Assembly (NCBI GenBank): GCA_905221605.1
Contig: CAJNDS010000311.1
Location: forward strand, 65,001-129,000
Source of the DNA: Symbiodinium natans
Lineage: Eukaryota; Sar; Dinophyceae; Suessiales; Symbiodiniaceae
DNA: 64,000 bases
Direction: 5' to 3'
Every line of letters begins with the position of its first letter. The stretch's first letter is position 1. The notes beneath the pieces were generated by a model. The model made no database searches. It had not been told where the DNA came from and saw only the letters and a list, made by a program, of their open reading frames with translations. Shown here piece by piece: positions 36,294-45,468 of the stretch. The translations under genes and the position numbers were made by a program.

Positions 36294-37352
36294 TTGGGAA
36301 ATGGCATGACAATGAGGTACGCACCTCCTTAGAAAGTGCGGCAAACGAGGTACATGGAGCCTGAAACTTGCCATGCTCGGGTTGCAAGGGGGTGGGCAGT
36401 GGCGGAGCTGAGCTGGGTGGGACTCGAACCCAAAACTTTCAGAAGTCCGGATGGCTTGCTCACGAGGGGCGGACGGGTGGGGTAACCAGGTAAATCGCAG
36501 GTTAGAATCAAGGCCAACCTGGACTAGCAGCAGGCGCAGTGGGAGCCACGCCATCCACTTGCCAACAGCTCCCCGCCTACTTCTCAGGGTCGATTCTGGC
36601 ATCACAAACTCTCTGCGTGGGCACATCGTGCTGCCAGCGACAGGAGCGAAGTGCTGGAACAGAGTGAGCGTTGACAGATGTTGACAAAGTTGACAACTAC
36701 TTCGATGCGGTGACCGTCTCTGGCAAGGAGGTCTATCTCGGATCACGCAGGCCACGACCCGTGGTCGTTGCCGGACATGCCTCTCTCTTAGACTGTCGGG
36801 GCACACTGCTCCGGTCCTTCAACGCAGCTCACGGCTGCTGCAGCAACGTTTTGGTGCCAGGGTGATACACTGTGGAGCCGTGCTCGTGCCCAAAAGATGC
36901 GGCCATCGGGAACGGGCTCCAGACGTAGCTACTAGCGCTTTCAAACTGTGGTCATTGGGGCCTTGGGGCCGATGCCGTTTGATGCGTGACACCGTCGTCA
37001 GCAGTAAATTTGCGCCGTGGCTACGCACGTGTACAGGAGCCTCCTCTCGGAATGCTTCCCGAACTTTTGTGCCAAGGTGTCACGACACGGGATGAAGCAC
37101 AAAACGTCCCCCCGTATTCCGATACGACGATGCAAGCCCGGAGCGCATCGATGAGGTTGGACGGAAAGTCTGCGTGAGCCTTTCAGCAGGGCGAAGAGCT
37201 CCAGGCTGCCAAGTAAGAGTTCAGGAGCTTTTGGATGGCTGGCAACTCCAGAAGAACGGGCACCTGCCCAGTGGGTAGGAGGCTGGCTGGGTCCTGGAGT
37301 GCCCAAAGCGTGCCGACATGGAGGCCCGCCCGGCGTGGTCACGAGTTCTTTC
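36294..37352. other. No recognised gene; retroelement flank and tRNA-like relic
   Basis: No host gene is recognised. The right part leads into the retroelement cluster and may hold further decayed element sequence, such as the plus-strand frame 36671-36865. A tRNA-like T-arm lies near 36414-36430. Confidence 0.35.
36412..36460 (-). other. tRNA-like relic with B-box
   Basis: On the minus strand the sequence GGGTTCGAGTCCCACCC is a good T-arm/B-box. About 20 bases upstream is CCGGACTTCTGAAAG, resembling an anticodon arm with a TCT anticodon. No complete cloverleaf with a closing acceptor stem could be folded by eye, so this may be a tRNA pseudogene or the head of a tRNA-derived SINE. Confidence 0.3.
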
Positions 37353-37600
37353 TCATGTGTGGCTAACCCGTCCTACACTGGCCGGTCTTCTACTGTGTGC
37401 ACCGTGACGTCGAGAACGGCTCCAGCACTGGACGGCATCGTGACCACGTAGAGGTCGTCCAGGAAAGCAATGTCGTCGGGAGGGAGTGCTTCCGCAGTCT
37501 GTTGTAGGGCCGTGTGCTGTCCGAGAGGAGAGTGCCCGGCTTGGTCGCGTGCTGCGGCGTAGGCGGCCACATCTGGCGGGGCTCCTGCCGGGCACTAGCG
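37353..37600 (-). pseudogene. Retroelement reverse transcriptase fragment (copy E)
   Basis: The minus strand reads SPLGQHTALQQTAEALPPDD and FLDDLYVVTMPSSAGAVLDV, which corresponds to the RT palm region around the catalytic aspartates (DD). The upstream RT fingers are missing; it abuts the C-terminal fragment of copy D in the same orientation. Confidence 0.65.
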
Positions 37601-37609
37601 AGGCTCCTG

Positions 37610-38290
37610 CCCATCACCGGGAGCTGCCAGCGCACGTCTGCGAGCCCTTCGTGCAGCTCGGGTGCCCTTTCCGGCGACGTTGCACTCCCCCGCGAGCGGG
37701 AGTTCCAACAAGGACGCGGCGATGGCACGCTGGCCGGCGTGCTCGCCCCGACCAACGGGCGACCCACGCCGCACGTGCTGCCGCTCGCGCGGCCGCCAGA
37801 ACGTCCGACGCACGTTGCCCGGCGAGCAGCCGGAGCCAAGTGGCGCCAAACCGGCCCCCAACCTCAACACCGACGACCACCAAGCGGCAACGGCGAGCGC
37901 GCACGAGCTCGGGGTAGGTCTGGTGGCGTTTGCGTCGGGCGGCGCAGTCAACAGCCCGACCCACGTCAGCACCGGGCTGGGCGTCGCCTGCCCGCGTCAC
38001 GGGGCTGATGGTGGCATGCCACAAGGACAGCCCGTTTGCGACGACTTCGATGCGGCGGTCATCCGAGACCGGGACGTCGATGTCAGCCAGGCGAACGTTG
38101 CGGGCGACCCTCGCCCCGGCTTCATGTCAAACCGCGCCACTGCCCGCTCGAGAGGGAGAGCTCGAGATGCGACCACGGCAGGCGCACGTGCGCGGTGCGA
38201 CTGGCAGCGGCAAGCGAAGCCGTCGTAGCAGCAAAACGCGGAAGAGTGGTGATGGCACCGTCAACTCAGCTGAGGTAGGGAAAACTGTGA
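37610..38290 (-). pseudogene. Retroelement C-terminal region fragment (copy D)
   Basis: Minus-strand frames give LLRRLRLPLPVAPRTCAC near the upstream end, then QTYPELVRARRCRLVVVGVE and VGGRFGATWLRLLAGQR, matching the C-terminal region of the plus-strand copies. Frameshifts are present. The reverse transcriptase part of this copy is absent. Confidence 0.6.
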
Positions 38291-38299
38291 AGGCGCGCG

Positions 38300-39490
38300 C
38301 AGCGTGTGGCCCGGCTTGCGACAGCAGTCGTGCAGGTTGCCGACGCCCTGCGCAGCACCAAGCGCGGGTCGGCCGCGGGTCTGTCCGGAGCCACCGTTGA
38401 GCTTTACAAGCTTCTCCTGCACGACGCTGCAGCGAGTCGTTGACGTTCGCCGTGAACATCCTTGCTCGTGCCCAGGCCCCGCCAATCGCATCCAATCGCA
38501 CCGGATGCGATCGCCTTGTCCCGCCTAACGGCTCTGCGCAAGCCCGGCGGCGGCGTGCGAGGAATAGCTACCGGGGACGTGTTTCGGCGGCTCGTTGCCC
38601 GTGCTCTCGCACGTGCCTATGCTGCAGATTTTGACGAGGCCACCCGCCCGTTCCAGTTCGCGCCGCAGACGCGCGCTGGCACAGACAGCCTGGCGGCGAT
38701 GCTTCGCGCGGCTGTTGAGCTAGACCCCGAGACCACGGTCGTCTCTCTCGATGGGCGCAGCGCGTATGACACTATCAGCCGCGACGCTATCCTACGCAAG
38801 CTCCGCGACACCGTGCCGGCCTTGCTGCCCTTCGTCCGCGCCATGCACGCTCGCACTTCCACGTACTTGTGGTGGGACGCGGAGAGCGGGCTGCATGAGA
38901 TACCGCAGGCTGAGGGCATCGAGCAGGCGACCCGTTAGCGCCGGGCCTGTACGCGCTTGGCCAACACGACTCCCTGGTCGCGGCAAGCGGGTCGTTGCAG
39001 CCACGTGAGCGGCTTTTCGCATTTCTGGACGGCCTCTACTTCGTCACAACGTCGGCGCGGTCCGAGCATTTTCTCCAGGTCGTTCCCCAGGAGGTGCTGG
39101 CGTTGCTGCCAACGTTGGCAAGACGCGCGTATACAACACGGCCGGCGGGCCAGCTCCCCCGAGCATCCGCCCTGAGCGCCGACGTCTGGCGTGGCGACCT
39201 GCCGCCGGAACAGCGAGGGTTTGTCGCGCTCGGAGTCCCCATCGGCCATCCCGCGTTCGTCGCAGCTCAGGCAGAGTCCCGCCTTGTTGCCGAGGCGGAC
39301 CTTTTGCAAGAGATTGCGCAGCTGCCTGACCTCCAGTGCGCATGGCTGCTGCTAGCGTATTGTGAAGGGTTATGGGCTCAGCACTTGCTCCGCAACGTCC
39401 CGCCGGAGGACGTGCGACCGTACGCGCAGGACCAGGACGCGGAAGTTTGGGAGGGAGTCGAGCGGCGGATGCTTGCCACCCACGCCAGTG
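38300..39490 (+). pseudogene. Retroelement copy A: reverse transcriptase and following region, truncated
   Basis: Pieces in order are GSAAGLSGATVELYKLLLHD (pre-RT), LRKPGGGVRGIATGDVFRRL and PFQFAPQTRAGTDSLAAML (RT fingers), TVVSLDGRSAYDTISR (palm, first catalytic aspartate), EIPQAEGIEQ, LGQHDSLVAASGS and FLDGLYFVTT where a FLDDLY motif is expected, then ALSADVWRGDLPPEQRGFVA and LPDLQCAWLLLAYCEG. The second DD pair reads DG, and several stops and frameshifts interrupt the frame (a stop after IEQATR at 38938). It ends abruptly near 39490, where copy B begins. Confidence 0.7.
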
Positions 39491-41064
39491 TGCACTCGGG
39501 AGTCGCGTTGGGCCCGAGGCGCTCATCCACGAGGTGCAAGCCCGATGTGCAGCAGACCCCCACCTCACTGTTGTTTCCCTTGATGCCTCCGCAGCCTATG
39601 ATGGCATCAGTCGAGAAGCGGTGTTGCGTGAGTTGCGGGACGTTCCCGAGGCGGCGGCGCTCTTGCCCTTCGTGCGCCTCTGGTTGGATCGCACTTCCAC
39701 CTATGTTTGGCAACAAGGTGCGCGTACACCTCACTTGCGGCAGGCTGAGGGGGTTGAACAAGGTGACCCTTTGAGCCCGGCGTTGTTCAGCTAGGCCTGC
39801 GTGCAGCGTTGCGGGATTTGCAGCTTGACGTCCGGCCTGACCTCGGTGAGCGCGTCCTCGCGTACCTGGATGACGTTACCATCCTTGCCAGCCCACAACG
39901 AGCCTTGGACCTCATCCGGCGGTTTGAGCACCACCTCGCGTTTCGCACTCGCCTCGTGCTGAACCTGTCCAAGACGGCCATTTGGAACAGGGCCGGGGTC
40001 GACCCCGAGGGCTTGTTGTCCCTTTCCGCCTCCTCCCGCATCTGGTTCGGGGATCCGGCGCGTGCCGCTGCCGAGCGGGGGCTCGTGTTGCTTGGGATGC
40101 CATTCGGCACGCCCGAGTTCGTGCAGGCACATTTGCAGAAAGCTCTGGAAAGGCAGGCCGCCCTCCTCAACCAGCTGCCAAATCTGCACGACAGACAAGT
40201 CGCCGGTTGCTTTTGTCTTGTTGCGCATGCCCGCGTGCGCAGTATGCCCTCCGCACCCTCCCTTCTGCTAGCACACGCGAATAGGCAGCCGGTCATGATG
40301 CCGCTGTGCTGCGGTGCCTTGACTTTCTCCTGTTCGCTGATGCTGCTGAGGGCCGGACAAGTTGTCGCACGTGTGCAGTTGGCCCTCCACCATGGCGGCC
40401 TGGGGCTGCGCAGTGCTGTCCGTCATGCACCTGCGGCTTTTTGGGCGTCCTGGGCTGACACTTTTCCAGCGTTGTGCAGGCGAGACCACCCGTTTGCCCT
40501 TGGGTTTGTCCAGTCTTTGGCGAGGTGCCAGAGGCACTTGAGCCGCTGCGGGCTGCCTGCGACTCTTTGGCTGCACTAGGGTTTGAATCCCCATCCTGGC
40601 ACGACCTACTGCACGGTGAGGCGCCGCCTGTGCTTGGCGACGATGAGCCGCAGCTCGACAACACGCATGGGTGGCAGCGCTGCCTCCCAAGCCGTCTGTT
40701 GGATGCCCCCTCTGCAGCCCTGCTTGACTCCCAGGTTGGGCCGTACGCTGCGCGGCCAACTTCGCCTGAACTCACCGTTGTTCCGTGTGTTTTTGCGTCG
40801 GCTCCGTTTGCCGCTCCCAGCAGCTAGGTGCCGGTTGATCTTTTCGAAGATCACATTGCAGCCTGCCCCAGGTCTGGTGTTTTGCGCTCACGTGGAGGCC
40901 CGCTTGAACGAGCGGCTGCCAGAGTTTGTCGGGAGGCTGGCGCCACTGTTGCAACGCATGTCCTCGTGCGTGACCTCAATGTCGCCCCTGTCCGCCCGGA
41001 TGAACGACGCATCGAGGTCATTGCCAATGGCTTGCCTCTCTGGGGTGGCGTCCAACTTGCCGTA

Positions 41065-42505
41065 GCATCAGCTGCCCAGGCCCGTCAGCATTGGAAGTGA
41101 AGCCGGCGAGCATCATGAGCATCAGCTGCCCAGGCCCGTCAACATGGGAAGTGAAGCCGGCAAGCATCATGAGCATCAGCTGCCCAGGCCCGTCGGCATT
41201 GGAAGCGAAGCCGGCGAGCATCATGAGCATCAGCTGCCCAGGCCCGTCAGCATTGGAAGTGAAGCCGGCGAGCATCATGAGCATCAGCTGCCCAGGCCTG
41301 TCAGCATTGGAAGTGAAGCCGGCGAGCATCATGAGCATCAGCTGCCCAGGCCCGTCAGCATTGGAAGTGAAGCCGGCGAGCATCATGAGCATCAGCTGCC
41401 CAGGCCCGTCAGCATTGGAAGTGAAGCCGGCGAGCAGCATGAGCATCAGCTGCCCAGGCACGTCAACATGGGAAGTGAAGCCGGCGAGCATCATGAGCAT
41501 CAGCTGCCCAGGCCCGTCAGCATTGGAAGCGAAGCCGGCGAGCATCATGAGCATCAGCTGCCCAGGCCCGTCAGCATTGGAAGTGAAGCCGGCGAGCATC
41601 ATGAGCATCAGCTGCCCAGGCCCGTCAGCATTGGAAGTGAAGCCGGCGAGCATCATGAGCATCAGCTGCCCAGGCCAGTCAGCATTGGAAGTGAAGCCGG
41701 CGAGCATCATGAGCAAAAATGCCCAGGCCCGTCAGCATTGGAAGCGAAGCCGGCGAGCATCATGAGCATCAGCTGCCCAGGCCCGTCAGCATGGGAAGCG
41801 AAGCCGGCGAGCATCATGAGCATCAGCTGCCCAGGCCCGTCAGCATTGGAAGCGAAGCCGGCGAGCATCATGAGCATCAGCTGCCCAGGCCCATCAGCAT
41901 TGGAAGCGAAGCCGGCGAGCATCATGAGCATCAGCTGCCCAGGCCCGTCAGCATTGGAAGTGAAGCCGGCGAGCATCATGAGCATCAGCTGCCCAGGCCC
42001 GTCAGCATTGGAAGTGAAGCCGGCGAGCAGCATGAGCATCAGCTGCCCAGGCACGTCAACATGGGAAGTGAAGCCGGCGAGCATCATGAGCATCAGCTGC
42101 CCAGGCCCGTCAGCATTGGAAGCGAAGCCGGCGAGCATCATGAGCATCAGCTGCCCAGGCCCGTCAGCATTGGAAGTGAAGCCGGCGAGCATCATGAGCA
42201 TCAGCTGCCCAGGCCCGTCAGCATTGGAAGTGAAGCCGGCGAGCATCATGAGCATCAGCTGCCCAGGCCCGCATTGGAAGCGAAGCCGGCGAGCATCATG
42301 AGCATCAGCTGCCCAGGCCCGTTAGCATTGGAAGCGAAGCCGGCGAGCATCATGAGCATCAGCTGCCCAGGCCCGTCAGCATTGGAAGCGAAGCCGGCGA
42401 GCATCATGAGCATCAGCTGCCCAGGCCCGTCAGCATTGGAAGCGAAGCCGGCGAGCATCATGAGCATCAGCTGCCCAGGCCCGTCAGCATTGGAAGTGAG
42501 GCCGG
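41065..42505. repeat. 54-bp tandem repeat array, about 26 units
   Basis: The unit is AAGCCGGCGAGCATCATGAG then CATCAGCTGCCCAGGCCCGT then CAGCATTGGAAGTG. Because 54 is divisible by three and the unit has no stop in several frames, it reads as an 18-residue repeat in at least three frames: KPASIMSISCPGPSALEV, EAGEHHEHQLPRPVSIGS and, on the minus strand, GQLMLMMLAGFTSNADGP. Small length changes near 41714 (one base lost) and 42268 shift the frames. A block of variants (GAGCAGCATGAG with GGCACGTCAACATGGG) recurs 593 bases apart (41432 and 42025), which is 11 units minus one base. Confidence 0.95.
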
Positions 42506-42540
42506 CCCGCCGCTCCCCCCCCCCACCCTCAGTTCCAAAA

Positions 42541-42658
42541 AGAGTTCGGTCAAAAACCCGCAACCTAAACAACTTCTACAACTTCCACAAACCCTTGTGC
42601 AACCCTTATGGAACCCTTTACGTGACCCTTTATGTAACCCTTATGTAACCCTTTAAGC
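42541..42658. repeat. CCCTTTATGTAA-like short repeats
   Basis: Recurring words AACCCTTTA, CCCTTATG and ACCCTTTATG fill the 3' tail of the insertion in the retroelement. Confidence 0.6.
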
Positions 42659-43173
42659 GACAGTACACTCGTCTCGCCGCTCACTGCGGCAGGCGTGCCA
42701 CGTCATGAAGGAGGCCGCGCGGCCGGGGCAGCTTTGCGTGTTGCAGAACGTGCCAAAGCCCGGACCTACCCAGAGCTGGCGTCCGGCCGCCGATGCCGGC
42801 TCGTCGTCCTCGGCCTTGAGGTTGGCGGGCGCTGGAGCCGCCAGGCCGCCCTGTTTGTCAGGCTGCTTGCTCGATGCCGGGCCCGAGCCGTCACGGGCAG
42901 CGTGCGCTTCCGCGTTTGCGCTGCGCTGGTCGGCACTCCTCGCCTTTGCAGCCGCCCGTTCTTTTGCAGCCAGCCTCCTTTCCCTTCCCATCTCCGGCAC
43001 AGCAAACGTTGATGGAGAATCGCCTCTCATCAGCGACATCGTTGCTGACTCAGCCGAGCAGCCCCCCCTTGCCAGTCGCCTGCCGTAGGTATTTGTGGGC
43101 TGTGCGTGGCCGTGGGCTACTTCACTGGGACCGCGAAGTGGATGCAGCAAAAGAGGCGTGCAAAAAAAAAAAC

Positions 43174-44335
43174 TGGGCAGCATGGGCCGACGCGCTCCCG
43201 GTCCTGCGCCAGCGGTAGCCGGAAGCTGCGGACCGCTTGCTCCATGACCTCACCGAGGCCGGGGTCCGCCGTGCTTGCAGGCTGCCGCTGCCGCGGCGGT
43301 GCGGCTCGATGAGGCGGGTTGGGCAGACCGTCCCGGCTGGGAAGCGTGCGCTGGCGACCGGTGCCACCATCGCAAGGGGAGCTCGGGCTGGGAGGCTTTG
43401 GCTGGCAGCGGCACGCTGCTCTCGCACTTCACACTTTCTTTCGGGAGCGTGAGCTGCTGCCTGCCATCCCTCCAGCTTCGCGAGCACTCCTACGATCCCA
43501 GTCCGGCCCTGCGGCCGGCATGTGGCTCTCAGCCATCCCCACAAACGCAGCAACCACCCTTGCCCTGACCTTATGCACTTGGCATTGCGGCGCCGCCTGC
43601 GGCTGCCCCTGCCTTTGACAGACAGGCAATGCGGTGGGGACGGTCGCCCGGGCTGCCGGGGGGAGATCGATGGGCTTGGGGACCACTACCTCGCCTGCCC
43701 CCGCGCTGCTGCCTCGCCGCGGCTTCGTCCTTGAGTGGCTTGCCCGCACCAGCCCCACAAGTCCCGCCGGATGACCGCCGTCGCCTCGACTTTGTGGTCT
43801 ACGGAGCGACGAGGAATGGAGAGGCGCTGTGCGCAGACGCGACGCTCGTCTCTCCCTTGACCCGCGCCGGTCACCGGCGCAGATGCCCGCGATGGGGTTG
43901 CGCTCGCTGCAGCACGTCGGCGCAAGGCCGCGCGCTATCCCGAGCTCACACGGGGGGGCCCACAGAAACTGGTCGTCCTGGCTGCGGAAATTGGCGGTCG
44001 CTGGAGTGATGAGTGCCATCAGTTCCTCTGTCAGCTCCTGCGCCTCAGGCCCCGGCGCGCGCCAGCCCCGTTGAGGGTGTCGGCGACGCAGGGATGGGCG
44101 CGTCGCTGGTGGGGCGTCCTGTCGGTCGCTCTGCAGCGTGCCGTGGCAAGTTCCGTGCTCGGGGTTTGGACCATGCCACCACTCCCCGGCGCGCCGGACG
44201 ACCTGCCGCTTGGCGATGTCCTTGACCTCGCTGAGGCGGCCGCGCCCAGCCGACTGCCTCTGCAGCCGTGACGCGCTGGCGCGTAGTGATGTAGTGGACC
44301 ACGTCGGGACGAGTTTGCGGGGAAACAAAAAAAAT
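43174..44335 (+). pseudogene. Retroelement copy C: 5'-truncated C-terminal region
   Basis: It starts directly after the A-run at 43163-43173 with NWAAWADALPVLRQR, then VRLDEAGWADRPGWEA, FFRERELLPAIPPASRALLR, SQSGPAAGMWLSAIPTNAAT, LALRRRLRLPLPL, GLGDHYLACPRAA, RLDFVVYGATRNGEALCADA, TLVSPLTRAG and further frames matching the YPEL/EIGGRW region and RWWGVLSVALQRAVASSVLG. Frameshifts occur between pieces. The C-terminus is near 44271, followed by about 55 bases and an A-run. The reverse transcriptase is wholly absent, typical of a 5'-truncated LINE copy. Confidence 0.65.
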
Positions 44336-45360
44336 TCAAGTAAAAGGGAAACCCACCAAATCCATCGCTTTTCGCTTTCGCCCGTTCGGGCCCACGTGAA
44401 ACATTACAAGCGTCAGACTGTCCTGTGTAAACAATAAGATAACAGTGAAGAGAACAAGTGAGCGATTTAATAATGGAATTGTAAACAAGTGAAACGGCTG
44501 CACGAATTCTATTAATAAATGCGCGAACTTGAGAACGAAACCAACCACCGAACCAGAGAAAGGATTATATTATCAAAGAGGCCCTTATTTCGTACGTTCC
44601 TTCCGTGCGCATTAAAAGGCCCCTTTAAAGTACTATTTTGGGAGATCTTTTCATGCGGCTTTGCAATGAATAAAATGAATGCAAGGCCGCACGAATAAAA
44701 ACCCAACAAGCGAACGGACAACACTCATTATCTTTAGGGTTCACGTTTTCACTGCTAGAAAGGTTTTAAGAGAATTATAACGGGTTTCAAAACTAATTCT
44801 ATGATTACGTTCGTATCCTCGTTCATGAGACGCCCGCAGGAATAACCGGTTTTTGGATGGCATTTTCCCGCTCCTTAGAAAGCCAAAAGTTAGGTGAAAG
44901 AAGAGCTGCTAGTGGACCACGGTCCTATAAGGACATGGGGAATGGGGGCGTGCTTGAGTGTTGGCACGATTCGGAACATTCGCAAAGCTTTGTACGTACT
45001 GGCTTGCAGCGGGCGGCCAATTTGCTGTTTCAACAATATCAGTCCACGTATTCACCGCTGGAAAATTACAGGCTGCAAAACTGCGGAGTCGATCATCCCA
45101 CTTCGTTAGCGGGCGACCGGGTCGACGATGTAGTCGTAACGCAAAAGAACTTGCTTGCCAGTTACTTTCTGGACACCATTTGACAACAGCCGCAGCCCAA
45201 TTGGGAATTCGCAACATTTGCAAGGCGAAGTTGTACCGACGTCGTGCAAGCTGGCGAGACCACCAAATCCATCACGCAACGAAATCACGCAACGAAATCC
45301 ATCAAATCCATCATCACGTAATCCATATGACGACACTTTTTAAGGATCACCACCCGGGGA
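44336..45360 (-). mobile_element. Probable second, unrelated LINE fragment (minus strand)
   Basis: This stretch is clearly more AT-rich than the retroelement cluster to its left. On the minus strand at about 44990-45150 it reads LHRRPGRPLTKWDDRLRSFA and then a tryptophan-containing segment (NTWTDIVE). This resembles the RRxGRPxTRWxD...W motif found after the reverse transcriptase in several LINE families. The direct repeats CCACCAAATCCATC at 44354 and 45262 may be related to the insertion. No intact frame is seen. Confidence 0.4.
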
Positions 45361-45468
45361 CTTTGTAAGTACGGCTAAAAATCAGCGAACGCCATGCGCA
45401 TGCACAACAACAAACAGCATGAATAGCAAATTGCTTGGTTTGCATCATGATTGGCTTCAGGTTGATTC

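Larger units (their letters stand above)
41065..42658. mobile_element. Clean 1.6-kb insertion carrying the 54-bp array
   Basis: Removing 41065-42658 joins codon GTA to GAC and restores the retroelement reading QLAV-DSTLVSPLT, as in the related copies. The insertion therefore has exact ends. It contains the 54-bp array (about 1.44 kb), a C-tract near 42518-42528 and a tail of CCCTTTATGTAA-like words. I see no terminal inverted repeats, no target-site duplication longer than two bases and no credible gene of its own. Confidence 0.65.
39490..43173 (+). pseudogene. Retroelement copy B: RT plus C-terminal region, interrupted by an insertion
   Basis: RT pieces are TVVSLDASAAYDGISREAVL, RQAEGVEQGDPLSPALFS, a stop at 39792, then a frame with RVLAYLDDVTILASP (intact YLDD) and LNLSKTAIWNRAG. 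The C-terminal region continues with VQLALHHGGLGLRSAVRHAP, FWASWADTFPAL, LEPLRAACDSLAALGF, LRRLRLPLP, DHIAACPRSGVL and ERRIEVIANGLPLWGGVQLA up to codon GTA at 41064. It resumes at 42659 with DSTLVSPLTAAGVPR, ARTYPELASGRRCRLVVLGL and FAASLLSLPISG, stopping at 43087. About 75 bases later an A-run (43163-43173) probably marks the old poly(A) tail. Confidence 0.7.
37353..44335. mobile_element. Cluster of broken non-LTR retroelement copies
   Basis: At least five partial copies of one reverse-transcriptase-bearing element family lie here, two on the minus strand and three on the plus strand, back to back around 38.29 kb. All are broken by frameshifts or stops. The family signature is a reverse transcriptase followed by a long C-terminal region with RRRLRLPLP, a CxC...GDHxxAC motif, an IEVIANGLPLWGG-like segment and YPEL...RCRLVVLGLEVGGRW. 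A-tracts at 43163-43173 and 44325-44333 follow two of the C-termini, as expected for poly(A)-tailed LINE insertions. Confidence 0.75.

Noticed and set aside
41065-42505. CRISPR-like array
   Set aside because: Units are contiguous 54-bp tandem repeats with no unique spacers, in a eukaryotic setting with no cas-like genes.
41144-42648. Long plus- and minus-strand open frames (180-385 codons) over the 54-bp array
   Set aside because: They exist only because the unit is 54 bases and lacks stops; several frames are open at once, and the array is an insertion in a dead retroelement.
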